Of a DNA stretch of 15,906 bases, positions 1-6,508 are shown piece after piece; positions within the stretch are counted from its first letter, which is position 1; each line of letters starts with the position of its first letter. Under the pieces are notes generated by a model, which searched no databases, had not been told where the DNA came from, and worked only from the letters and a program-made list of their open reading frames with translations. The translations under genes and the position numbers were made by a program. The stretch is taken from positions 1-15,906 of the forward strand of contig DDPR01000011.1 of the NCBI GenBank assembly GCA_002342295.1, written 5' to 3'. The stretch comes from Burkholderiales bacterium UBA2463. Lineage in GTDB: Bacteria; Pseudomonadota; Gammaproteobacteria; Burkholderiales; Burkholderiaceae_A.

Positions 1-240
1 CCATTAAAAAGGGGAGGATTACCGTCGGTACAAGAAGTCGTTCGTGAGTTTGAGAGAGTGTGTGGTCGACGCATCCCGATAAGGGTCGGGCCTCGGCGGG
101 CTGGAGATGTTGCTCAGTACTGGGCCGATCCTTCCCTCGCCCAGAACCTTTTGGGTTGGCAGGCGAAGGCGGGGTTGCAGGAGATTTGCCGAGACGCCTG
201 GACGTGGCAGTGCGCAAGGACTATGGGTTTGGATGGATGA
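1..240 (+). CDS. galE: UDP-glucose 4-epimerase, C-terminal fragment (cut by window edge)
   Basis: This is the last 79 codons of a reading frame open from base 1 and ending at TGA 238-240. The tail resembles the GalE C-terminus: a Ser-Val-x-Glu-Val-Val helix, then a Gly-Arg-x-Ile-Pro segment, an Arg-Arg-Ala-Gly-Asp-Val-Ala motif, Tyr-Trp-Ala-Asp-Pro, a Leu-Gly-Trp turn and a final Asp-Ala-Trp-x-Trp-Gln. GalE interconverts UDP-glucose and UDP-galactose in the cytoplasm, using bound NAD. The catalytic and NAD-binding half lies outside the window. The first few residues (Leu-Lys-Arg-Gly) fit the usual Leu-Gly-Thr-Gly motif poorly, so divergence or a sequence error close to the edge cannot be excluded. 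The 3' end overlaps the convergent H-NS-like gene by 20 bases. It belongs logically with the two UDP-sugar genes downstream. Confidence 0.82.
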   Translation, partial: PLKRGGLPSVQEVVREFERVCGRRIPIRVGPRRAGDVAQYWADPSLAQNLLGWQAKAGLQEICRDAWTWQCARTMGLDG

Positions 241-634
241 GCAGGGACTGAAGGCTTCTGCCGGACGCTAAGGCGCTTACCAGCCACTTGGGCTGCTTGC
301 CCCTCCCCGTCCAGGTGTTCCCATGCTCGTCTCGGTACTTTGGCGCTACCTTCGATCCAGCGGATGCGTTTCTCCTCGCTGCTGTTTGCGAGGACTTTTT
401 TAATCGAGAGGGGTGGCTTTTCGCTCTTGAGGCACCCTTTCCTAACGCCGTCCGCCCAGACTTTTTTCCTGGGGCCGCATTCGAGGACAGTCCCAACTCT
501 GCCGCTGTGAATCCATAATCTGCGATCTGCTTTTTGATTGTCTTCAAAACAGAGTTATATTCCTCTTTCTTCTGCTTCTCGGCTTGCTTCTGCAATTCTT
601 CAATCTTTGCAAGCATCTCGGCGTAGGTAGACAT
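221..634 (-). CDS. H-NS-like histone-family nucleoid protein
   Basis: The predicted 137-residue protein has the two-part H-NS layout. An N-terminal coiled-coil-type oligomerisation segment (about residues 1-45, rich in Glu, Lys and Gln) is joined by a long basic Ala/Lys/Ser/Arg linker (about 50-98) to the C-terminal DNA-binding domain. That domain carries the diagnostic motif Thr-Trp-Thr-Gly-Arg-Gly-Lys-Gln-Pro at about 107-115. H-NS-family proteins bind AT-rich DNA, compact the nucleoid and silence horizontally acquired and surface-polysaccharide genes. I chose ATG 634 over the in-frame TTG at 643 because the Shine-Dalgarno GGGGAG (645-650) lies 10 bases from the ATG but only 1 base from the TTG. 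A strong promoter lies just upstream. The gene is convergent with galE (20-base overlap) and divergent from ugd. Family assignment is firm; the target genes are unknown. Confidence 0.9.
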   Translation of the reverse strand: MSTYAEMLAKIEELQKQAEKQKKEEYNSVLKTIKKQIADYGFTAAELGLSSNAAPGKKSGRTALGKGASRAKSHPSRLKKSSQTAARRNASAGSKVAPKYRDEHGNTWTGRGKQPKWLVSALASGRSLQSLLIHPNP

Positions 635-644
635 GTCGAACAAA

Positions 645-650
645 CTCCCC
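645..650 (-). promoter_or_regulatory. Ribosome binding site of the H-NS-like gene
   Basis: On the minus strand GGGGAG stands 10 bases before ATG 634. It favours that ATG over the in-frame TTG at 643, which would leave only one base of spacing. Confidence 0.6.
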
Positions 651-669
651 TGGAATGTAAGTAGTTCGA

Positions 670-697
670 ATTATATAGAAAATTAAAGATCTATCAA
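670..697 (-). promoter_or_regulatory. Sigma70-type promoter of the H-NS-like gene
   Basis: On the minus strand a -35 element TTGATA (697-692) and a perfect -10 element TATAAT (675-670) are separated by 16 bases. Transcription would start near 663, giving a leader of roughly 30 bases that contains the GGGGAG ribosome binding site before ATG 634. The match is five of six at -35 and six of six at -10, in a locally A/T-rich 66-base divergent gap. The same bases lie directly in front of ugd, so RNA polymerase bound here could interfere with ugd transcription. Confidence 0.7.
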
Positions 698-700
698 AAT

Positions 701-2032
701 ATGAATATCTCTATCGTTGGAGCTGGTTATGTAGGTCTCGTCACCGGAGCGTGCCTCGCGGACGCCGGAAATACCGTCCTATGCTTAGATTTGGATGAAA
801 CCAAGATAAAAATTCTCCGAGAGGGCGGCATCCCAATCCACGAGCCTGGCCTTCTGGAAATGGTCCGCAAGAATGTCTCCGCAGGAAGACTGCAGTTCAC
901 AACGAATCCCGAGGAGTCAGTCGCTTTTGGTCTAGTGCAATTTATAGCCGTGGGAACGCCCCCAGATGAGGATGGTTCTGCAGACCTGAAATATGTGCTT
1001 GCTGCTGCCCGAAATATTGGCCGCCACATGACCTCCGAAAAGGTCGTGGTTGATAAATCAACCGTTCCGGTGGGCACGGCCGATAAGGTGCGAGCAGCCA
1101 TTGCGCAAGAGCTATCCGCGCGCGAAGTGCAGACGCCCTTTCATGTGGTGTCGAATCCAGAGTTTTTAAAAGAAGGTGCTGCGGTGGAGGACTTCCAGCG
1201 TCCAGACCGAATCGTCGTGGGGGCCGATCATCCCCGTGCCGTGGAGGTTATGCGCCAGATCTACGCCCCATTCCAGCGAAATCACGAGAAGCTTATGGTG
1301 ATGGATGTTCGATCGGCAGAACTCACCAAATACGCCGCAAACGCAATGCTTGCCACCCGAATTTCATTTATGAATGAACTTGCCAACCTTGCTGAGACCC
1401 TCGGCGCTGACATTGAGCAGGTACGGATGGGAATCGGGTCCGATAACCGGATTGGTTATGGCTTCTTGTATGCGGGCTGCGGCTACGGTGGGTCCTGTTT
1501 CCCCAAAGATGTAAAAGCGCTTATTAAAACGGCCGGGGAGCACGGACACACACTTCAAGTTCTATCCGCGGTTGAAGAGGCCAACGAGGCTCAGAAGTCG
1601 GTTCTGGTCAATAAAATCACTCAAGCGTTTGAAGATAGTCTCGAGGGCAAAAGATTTGCGCTCTGGGGCCTCGCATTTAAACCCAACACTGACGACATGC
1701 GCGAGGCGCCAAGTCGGGTGATCATTGAAGCACTCCTAAAGCGAGGCGCCACCATCTGTGCCTATGACCCAGTGGCAAGTGAGGAGGCCAAGCGCATCTT
1801 GGGTGATTCAATTCACTATGCTCCTCGGGCCGTGGATGCCCTTGAGGGTGCTGATGCCCTCATTATCGTGACCGAGTGGAAGGAGTTTCGAAGCCCGAGC
1901 TTTGAGGCCATGGCCCAAAAGCTCAAATCAAAGCGCATATTTGATGGCAGAAACCTCTACGACCCGTCCGTACCGGGTCAATACGGCCTTATCTATGAGG
2001 CTGTCGGACGCAAAGTCCCAGTCACTCCCTAA
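701..2032 (+). CDS. ugd: UDP-glucose 6-dehydrogenase
   Basis: The 443-residue product is a full-length UDP-glucose/GDP-mannose dehydrogenase family enzyme. It oxidises UDP-glucose to UDP-glucuronate with two NAD+. Visible signatures are the N-terminal Rossmann loop Gly-Ala-Gly-Tyr-Val-Gly (residues 7-12), Asp-Lys-Ser-Thr-Val-Pro-Val-Gly-Thr, Asn-Pro-Glu-Phe-Leu-Lys-Glu-Gly, the Lys-Tyr-x-Ala-Asn-Ala-Met-Leu helix, the catalytic Cys266 in Gly-Gly-Ser-Cys-Phe-Pro-Lys-Asp, and the C-terminal Gly-Leu-Ala-Phe-Lys-Pro-Asn-Thr-Asp-Asp. The start is ATG 701, which gives the conserved N-terminus directly; no convincing Shine-Dalgarno precedes it, only A/T-rich sequence. The product feeds capsule, exopolysaccharide or LPS synthesis and is the substrate of the epimerase-like gene at 2998. 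Codons are visibly more A/T-rich than in downstream genes. No essential residue appears to be missing. Confidence 0.95.
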   Translation: MNISIVGAGYVGLVTGACLADAGNTVLCLDLDETKIKILREGGIPIHEPGLLEMVRKNVSAGRLQFTTNPEESVAFGLVQFIAVGTPPDEDGSADLKYVLAAARNIGRHMTSEKVVVDKSTVPVGTADKVRAAIAQELSAREVQTPFHVVSNPEFLKEGAAVEDFQRPDRIVVGADHPRAVEVMRQIYAPFQRNHEKLMVMDVRSAELTKYAANAMLATRISFMNELANLAETLGADIEQVRMGIGSDNRIGYGFLYAGCGYGGSCFPKDVKALIKTAGEHGHTLQVLSAVEEANEAQKSVLVNKITQAFEDSLEGKRFALWGLAFKPNTDDMREAPSRVIIEALLKRGATICAYDPVASEEAKRILGDSIHYAPRAVDALEGADALIIVTEWKEFRSPSFEAMAQKLKSKRIFDGRNLYDPSVPGQYGLIYEAVGRKVPVTP

Positions 2033-2074
2033 TCCCGCCAATCCGCCACAGACCCAATCCATCCGCCCACCAAG

Positions 2075-3001
2075 ATGGCCGTCGACATTCCTGCCCTTCG
2101 CTCTTTTTTTGTGGGCCTGCAAGAGCGCATAACCGCGCAGGTGGCCCAAGAGGACGGGAGCGCCTTTGCTTCAGATGTCTGGCACAAGTCCGAGGACTCA
2201 AAGCTACGAGGCGATGGGGTCACTTGCATCCTTGAGGGTGGGGCCCTCATGGAGCGGGCGGGCGTTGGGTTCTCGCATGTGCGGGGTGATGGGCTTCCGC
2301 CCTCGGCAACCGCCGCGCGACCTGAACTGGCTGGTCGGGGCTTTGAGGCTATTGGCGTCTCGCTCGTATTTCACCCGAAGAACCCCTACGTCCCCACCGT
2401 GCACGCCAACGTGCGGGTGCTCGTGGCCAAGGCGCCTAAAGAGGGTTTGGAGGACATCTGGTGGTTCGGTGGCGGCATGGATCTCACGCCTTATTACCCA
2501 TTTGAGGACGATGCGGTCCACTTTCATCGCACCTGCGAGGCGGCTCTGAGGCCCTTCGGAGAGCAGTATTACCCGCGATTTAAAAAGTGGTGCGACGAAT
2601 ACTTCTATATAAAGCATCGAGGCGAGGCCAGAGGTATCGGTGGCATTTTCTTTGATGACTTTTCGGAGCTCGGCTTTGACCAGAGCTTTGCGCTCACGCA
2701 GGCGGTGGGCAATGCCGTCACGATGGCGTACTTGCCCATCGTGCAGCGTAGGCGCCACATGACCTTTGGAGATCGGGAGCGAGATTTCCAGCTCTACCGA
2801 CGTGGGCGCTATGTTGAGTTCAACCTGGTCTACGACCGCGGCACGCACTTTGGGCTTCAGAGCGGGGGGCGCTCGGAGAGCATCCTCATGAGCATGCCGC
2901 CCATGGCGAGTTGGCGCTACGACTGGTCGCCTGAGCCGGGAAGTCCGGAGTCTCGACTCTACGAGATGATTCAGCCGCGCGACTGGCTCGCAGCGCCATG
3001 A
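2075..3001 (+). CDS. hemF: Oxygen-dependent coproporphyrinogen III oxidase
   Basis: The 308-residue protein matches HemF along its length (the E. coli protein is about 299 residues). HemF oxidatively decarboxylates coproporphyrinogen III to protoporphyrinogen IX in the cytoplasm using O2. Signatures are Trp-Trp-Phe-Gly-Gly-Gly-Met-Asp-Leu-Thr-Pro-Tyr-Tyr (129-141), His-Arg-Gly-Glu-Ala-Arg-Gly-Ile-Gly-Gly-Ile-Phe-Phe-Asp-Asp (181-195) and the C-terminal block running from Tyr-Val-Glu-Phe-Asn-Leu through Gly-Gly-Arg-x-Glu-Ser-Ile-Leu (246-271). ATG 2075 follows ugd by 42 bases, and no Shine-Dalgarno is visible in the C-rich leader. Its TGA overlaps the next ATG in the four bases ATGA (2998-3001), implying translational coupling with a nucleotide-sugar epimerase. 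In related bacteria hemF is commonly next to nadD, which here lies about 1.5 kb away on the other strand. Confidence 0.96.
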   Translation: MAVDIPALRSFFVGLQERITAQVAQEDGSAFASDVWHKSEDSKLRGDGVTCILEGGALMERAGVGFSHVRGDGLPPSATAARPELAGRGFEAIGVSLVFHPKNPYVPTVHANVRVLVAKAPKEGLEDIWWFGGGMDLTPYYPFEDDAVHFHRTCEAALRPFGEQYYPRFKKWCDEYFYIKHRGEARGIGGIFFDDFSELGFDQSFALTQAVGNAVTMAYLPIVQRRRHMTFGDRERDFQLYRRGRYVEFNLVYDRGTHFGLQSGGRSESILMSMPPMASWRYDWSPEPGSPESRLYEMIQPRDWLAAP

Positions 3002-4050
3002 ACACAATTCTCATCACCGGGGTGGCGGGTTTTATTGGCAACTTCGTGGCCGAGCGTCTGTTGGCACGGGGTGATGCCGTGGTGGGGATTGATAACCTCA
3101 ATGCCTATTACGACCCCTCTTTAAAAGAAGCCCGCATTCAGAGGCTCCTCACTTGTGAGGGCGCGGAGAACTTTCAGCTTGCCCGAATCTCGCTAGAGGA
3201 TCGGTCGGCCATGCAGGCTCTTTTCTCGCAGACGCGTTTTGACGGGGCGGTTCACTTGGCCGCCCAGGCGGGGGTGCGGTATTCACTCACCAACCCGCAC
3301 GCTTACATCGATAGCAATATCCTCGGCACGCTCAATGTTCTTGAGGGTCTGCGCTGCCAGCGAGAACATGCGGGCTCGGGAGGCGAGGCGCCCTCTCACG
3401 CAGAGGGCCCGCACCTGGTCTATGCCAGCTCCTCCAGCGTCTATGGCGGCAACACCTCACTTCCCTTCTCGGAGGATCAGAGCGTGGACCGACCAGTCTC
3501 CCTCTACGCTGCGACAAAGAGGGCCAACGAGCTCATGGCCCACACCTATAGCCACCTCTATGGCATTCCCGCCACGGGCCTGCGTTTCTTTACCGTGTAT
3601 GGCCCATGGGGAAGGCCCGACATGGCAGCCTTTCGGTTTGTGCGAGCCATTCTGGCTGGGGAGGAGATTGAGGTCTACAACCACGGTGACATGCAGCGAG
3701 ACTTCACCTACATCGATGACATCGTGGAGGGCGCGATTCGGGCGCTCGACAACCCCCCCACGAGAGAGACGGCAGGGGAGGACTTTGCCTTTGAATTCTC
3801 GGCGCCCCACCGAGTGCTCAACATCGGAAACCACCACCCCGAGCCGCTCACAGAATTCATCTGCGCCATTGAAGACGCCCTGGGCGCCAAGGCAAAAAAG
3901 AAGCTCATGCCCATGCAGCCTGGCGATGTTCCGGCCACGTACGCGGATACATCAGCGCTTAAGAAGCTGACAGGCTTTGCGCCCTACACTCCCCTTCGAG
4001 AGGGCATCAAGAAGTTTGTGGACTGGTATAGGGCCTATTACAAAGTCTAG
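2998..4050 (+). CDS. NAD-dependent nucleotide-sugar epimerase, probable UDP-glucuronate 4-epimerase
   Basis: The 350-residue product is an extended short-chain dehydrogenase. It shows Gly-Val-Ala-Gly-Phe-Ile-Gly (8-14) for NAD binding, His-Leu-Ala-Ala-Gln-Ala-Gly-Val-Arg-Tyr-Ser, a Ser-rich strand ending Ser-Ser-Val-Tyr-Gly (about 144-150), the catalytic Tyr170-x-x-x-Lys174 pair, and Tyr-Gly-Pro-Trp-Gly-Arg-Pro-Asp-Met-Ala (201-210) followed by Arg-Asp-Phe-Thr-Tyr-Ile-Asp-Asp. The Tyr-Gly-Pro-Trp-Gly-Arg-Pro-Asp-Met-Ala block and an N-terminal Asp-Asn-Leu-Asn-x-Tyr-Tyr-Asp are typical of UDP-glucuronate 4-epimerases, which make UDP-galacturonate. This fits the ugd gene upstream. A Gly/Glu-rich stretch at about 120-138 looks like an extra loop before the Ser-rich strand. 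The gene overlaps hemF by four bases and ends in a CTAG shared with the convergent rsfS. Substrate is inferred from motifs and context; UDP-glucose 4-epimerase activity is the alternative. Confidence 0.88.
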   Translation: MNTILITGVAGFIGNFVAERLLARGDAVVGIDNLNAYYDPSLKEARIQRLLTCEGAENFQLARISLEDRSAMQALFSQTRFDGAVHLAAQAGVRYSLTNPHAYIDSNILGTLNVLEGLRCQREHAGSGGEAPSHAEGPHLVYASSSSVYGGNTSLPFSEDQSVDRPVSLYAATKRANELMAHTYSHLYGIPATGLRFFTVYGPWGRPDMAAFRFVRAILAGEEIEVYNHGDMQRDFTYIDDIVEGAIRALDNPPTRETAGEDFAFEFSAPHRVLNIGNHHPEPLTEFICAIEDALGAKAKKKLMPMQPGDVPATYADTSALKKLTGFAPYTPLREGIKKFVDWYRAYYKV

Positions 4051-4484
4051 GCGGAGACCTTCTTTTTGACGGCTGGTTTCTTTGCAGCAGCCTTTTTCGC
4101 AGCTGGCTTCTTTGCCGCAACCTTCTTTCTGAAAGGCCCTGTCACATCCTCCAAGGGAATTGGAGCCTCCCCCCAGATATCCTCAAGCCGGTAGTACTCC
4201 CGAATGGTCGGCTGCTGGATATGCACGACCACGTCGCCACAGTCCACGAGCACCCATTCGCCGGTGTCTTCACCCTCCATTCCAAATACGAAGCCGCCAT
4301 GCTCCTTGACCTTGTCGTGAATATTCTTGGCAAGCGCCCTTGTCTGCCTATTGGAGGTGCCCGAGACAATCACCACGCGATCGAAGAGGGCTGTGATGGG
4401 GGTGGTGTCAAAGACGGCGATGTCTTGGCCCTTCACATCTTCCAGGGCATCGACGATGATGTACTGCAGCTCGGCAAGGTCCAG
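4047..4484 (-). CDS. rsfS: Ribosomal silencing factor RsfS (Iojap family), probable CTG start
   Basis: RsfS binds ribosomal protein uL14 and blocks 30S/50S joining when nutrients are short. The core Asp-Val-Lys-Gly-Gln-Asp-Ile, Asp-Arg-Val-Val-Ile-Val-Ser-Gly-Thr-Ser-Asn-Arg-Gln and Trp-Val-Leu-Val-Asp-Cys-Gly-Asp-Val-Val-Val-His match the family. The first in-frame standard start is GTG 4436, but that removes a conserved N-terminal helix. The reading frame continues upstream with Asp-Leu-Ala-Glu-Leu-Gln-Tyr-Ile-Ile-Val-Asp-Ala-Leu-Glu, preceded by CTG (4484-4482) exactly where the family has Met1. AAAGGA lies six bases ahead of that CTG. I therefore place the start at CTG, giving 145 residues. 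The last 27 or so residues are a Lys/Ala/Pro repeat tail absent from typical RsfS. The gene follows nadD, in the same frame, by 12 bases. The usual partner rlmH does not follow. Confidence 0.88.
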   Translation of the reverse strand: MDLAELQYIIVDALEDVKGQDIAVFDTTPITALFDRVVIVSGTSNRQTRALAKNIHDKVKEHGGFVFGMEGEDTGEWVLVDCGDVVVHIQQPTIREYYRLEDIWGEAPIPLEDVTGPFRKKVAAKKPAAKKAAAKKPAVKKKVSA

Positions 4485-4490
4485 GGCAAT

Positions 4491-4496
4491 TCCTTT
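4491..4496 (-). promoter_or_regulatory. Ribosome binding site that decides the rsfS start
   Basis: AAAGGA on the minus strand lies directly after the nadD stop codon and six bases before CTG 4484. No ATG, GTG or TTG lies in frame at a suitable distance; the only other in-frame candidate nearby, ATT 4490, directly abuts the motif. Confidence 0.6.
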
Positions 4497-5126
4497 CTAG
4501 GACGAATAGAGGTGGTGCTGGGAAATATAGTGTGCAACTCGGCTTGGCAGAAGCCCAGAGGGAAGGACCCCCTCGTGCAAGGCCTCACGGATCTGCGTAG
4601 AGGAGACCTCATCGGGCGGCATGCGAACAGGAAGAAGGGTTGCGCCCTGCTCGCGAAGGAGGGCCTGGTCCGAACACTCTGGCGCTCCCGGACGGGCGAA
4701 TACGGCAAGTGCCATGTTGTGAATCAGCCAATCCCAGTGCTGCCAAAGCGTAAAGTGCGCAAACTGGTCCTGCCCCAAGAGCCAGATGAGGGGCCGGCCG
4801 GGAAAGTCGTGCTGAATCGACTGGATGGTGATGTAGGTCGCGTTCGATTCGCCAAGCTCAGCGGCCAGCACCTCTCGGTCATCGAGCTGCATGCGAGGGT
4901 CTGAGAGTTCCTCGAGTGCGAGGGCCGTCATCTTGAGTCGATGGCGTGCTGCGGCCTGAGCGGGCTTGTGCACTGGCGCCCCGGTGACGAGCCAGCGAAT
5001 CTGAAGCAACCCCAGCTGATCGGCCGCAGCCTGCGCCATGTGAAGATGGGCGCGATGAACTGGGTCAAAGCGGCCCCCAAAGAGCCCAATGGAGTCTTCG
5101 GGTACCTGTCGGGTGGCCTCGCTCAA
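4497..5126 (-). CDS. nadD: Nicotinate-nucleotide adenylyltransferase
   Basis: NadD transfers AMP from ATP to nicotinate mononucleotide, forming deamido-NAD in the cytoplasmic NAD pathway. The 209-residue protein has the nucleotidyltransferase signature Gly-Gly-Arg-Phe-Asp-Pro-Val-His-Arg-Ala-His-Leu (17-28), a variant of the usual His-x-Gly-His with Ala for Gly, then Leu-Leu-Gly-Gln-Asp-Gln-Phe with Trp at 128 and 131, and the C-terminal Ser-Ser-Thr-Gln-Ile-Arg (175-180). The start is TTG 5126, whose TTGA overlaps the chrA stop by four bases. No ATG or GTG exists between it and the Gly-Gly-Arg-Phe motif, so translation is probably coupled to chrA. Only 12 bases separate its TAG from the inferred rsfS start. 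The nadD-rsfS pairing is a classic one; the upstream partners ChrA and SCO1 are not. Confidence 0.94.
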   Translation of the reverse strand: MSEATRQVPEDSIGLFGGRFDPVHRAHLHMAQAAADQLGLLQIRWLVTGAPVHKPAQAAARHRLKMTALALEELSDPRMQLDDREVLAAELGESNATYITIQSIQHDFPGRPLIWLLGQDQFAHFTLWQHWDWLIHNMALAVFARPGAPECSDQALLREQGATLLPVRMPPDEVSSTQIREALHEGVLPSGLLPSRVAHYISQHHLYSS

Positions 5127-6508
5127 GGCAGCCCCAGAGCGCTTGCTAAAAGGCCCATGGCCACACAGGCTAAAAGGGTGCGAACCATGCCCATCTTGAA
5201 CTGCAGCATGAGAAGAATCGCCAGAATAGAGATAAGGGCTGCCACCACATCAAGACTTCTCCACGAGGCCTCGGCCGTGTGGGTGGGCCAGAGGATGTGG
5301 CGCGCGAAGGTGAATCCCAAGTCGATGATGACGGCTACCACGGCTGAGCTAATGGCTGTGAGAGGTGCCATAAGTGCTGGGATGCGGCGGCTCGCCTCTA
5401 CCCAGGGTGCCCCGGCCAGAATGAACACGAATGAGGGCAGGAAGGTAAAGACCGTTGCCACAAGCGCCCCCATGGCCCCCGCCACAGGAATGGCGACAAA
5501 GTTGAGGTCGGGGTGTTGGGCGGCGGCCAAGAACCCAATAAATGCGTTCACCATCACCAGCGGTCCGGGCGTGGTCTCTCCAAGGGCAAGACCATCCATC
5601 ATCTGGGCAGTCGTGACCCAGCCTTTCTGTTCCACTGCCACATCGAACACATAGGGCAAGACGGCGTAGGCGCCACCAAAGGTGACAAGCGCCGCCTTGG
5701 TAAAAAAGCCAGCCATGTCAGCCAAGATGCCCCCGAAATAGCTCGCGAGTCCGCCATAGAGCAGCGCCCAGATGGCAAGACCCACGCCCAAGGCCGCGGC
5801 CAAATAGCGCGGGTCTGCAAGGGCGCGCTCCGGCGGGGGGGTGTGATCGTCAATAAGAAAGCCCGGCGCCTCAGGCTGCGAGAAGTCAACGCTTCTGGGC
5901 TGAAGAGCGCCAGGCAGCGGCCCCCGGGAGAAGAGGTAGGCTGCCCAGCCGGTCAGGCCCGCCAGCAGAATGACGACGACAAATGGAGTCTTAAAAAGCA
6001 GGAGCACCAGCGAGGCGCCGCAGATGACCCACCAGAGGGCACCGTTAAGCACGCGCTGCCCCAGCCGAACCGAGGCCGCAAGCACAATGGCAAGCACCGC
6101 AGGCTTTAGACCATAGAGCAGGGCCTGAACCTCTGGCAGCTCTCCAAAGCTCACGTAAAGGGTGCCAAAGACCATCATGATGAGCAGCGAGGGCAGCACG
6201 AAGAGCGCACCCGAAGCAATCCCGCCCCAGGGCCCATGCAGGAGCCAGCCCATATAGGTTGCAAGCTGCTGGGCCTCTGGCCCAGGCAGCACCATGCAGT
6301 AGTTCAGGGCATGCAAAAAGCGGTGAGGTGAAATCCAGCGCCGCTTTTCTACGAGCTCGGCCTGCAGCATGGCAATCTGAGCAGCGGGGCCCCCAAAAGA
6401 CGTCCAGCCCAGAGTCGCCCAGAGTCGAAGGGCGGCCCAGAGGCTATAGGGCGCGTGGCCAGGGGCCTGCTCGTCCTCAAATGCTGCCGCGAGGCTCGCC
6501 TCGCTCAC
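5123..6508 (-). CDS. chrA: Chromate efflux transporter, CHR family, two-domain
   Basis: The 461-residue protein is a long-chain CHR transporter made of two homologous halves. The first half carries Phe-Gly-Gly-Pro-Ala-Ala-Gln-Ile-Ala (38-46), Lys-Arg-Arg-Trp-Ile-Ser and Leu-Pro-Gly-Pro-Glu-Ala-Gln-Gln-Leu-Ala-Thr-Tyr-Met-Gly (74-87). The second carries Thr-Phe-Gly-Gly-Ala-Tyr-Ala-Val-Leu-Pro-Tyr (276-286) and Gly-Glu-Thr-Thr-Pro-Gly-Pro-Leu-Val-Met-Val (310-320). A hydrophilic linker (about 195-232) separates them, and many hydrophobic membrane segments are visible. CHR proteins export chromate across the inner membrane; substrate is by family membership only. The GTG start at 6508 overlaps the SCO1 stop as GTGA, and the TGA overlaps nadD as TTGA, so the gene is locked in a coupled operon. 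No chrB-type regulator is present. Confidence 0.93.
   Translation of the reverse strand: MSEASLAAAFEDEQAPGHAPYSLWAALRLWATLGWTSFGGPAAQIAMLQAELVEKRRWISPHRFLHALNYCMVLPGPEAQQLATYMGWLLHGPWGGIASGALFVLPSLLIMMVFGTLYVSFGELPEVQALLYGLKPAVLAIVLAASVRLGQRVLNGALWWVICGASLVLLLFKTPFVVVILLAGLTGWAAYLFSRGPLPGALQPRSVDFSQPEAPGFLIDDHTPPPERALADPRYLAAALGVGLAIWALLYGGLASYFGGILADMAGFFTKAALVTFGGAYAVLPYVFDVAVEQKGWVTTAQMMDGLALGETTPGPLVMVNAFIGFLAAAQHPDLNFVAIPVAGAMGALVATVFTFLPSFVFILAGAPWVEASRRIPALMAPLTAISSAVVAVIIDLGFTFARHILWPTHTAEASWRSLDVVAALISILAILLMLQFKMGMVRTLLACVAMGLLASALGLP

Noticed and set aside
4221..4904. 227-codon open frame on the plus strand opposite nadD and rsfS
   Set aside because: It is antisense to two well-supported genes, has no recognisable domain and no ribosome site; it is a by-product of GC-rich codon bias.
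5513..6109. 198-codon open frame opposite chrA
   Set aside because: Antisense to a membrane protein with clear CHR motifs; the translation is Lys/Arg/Gly-rich and resembles no known protein.
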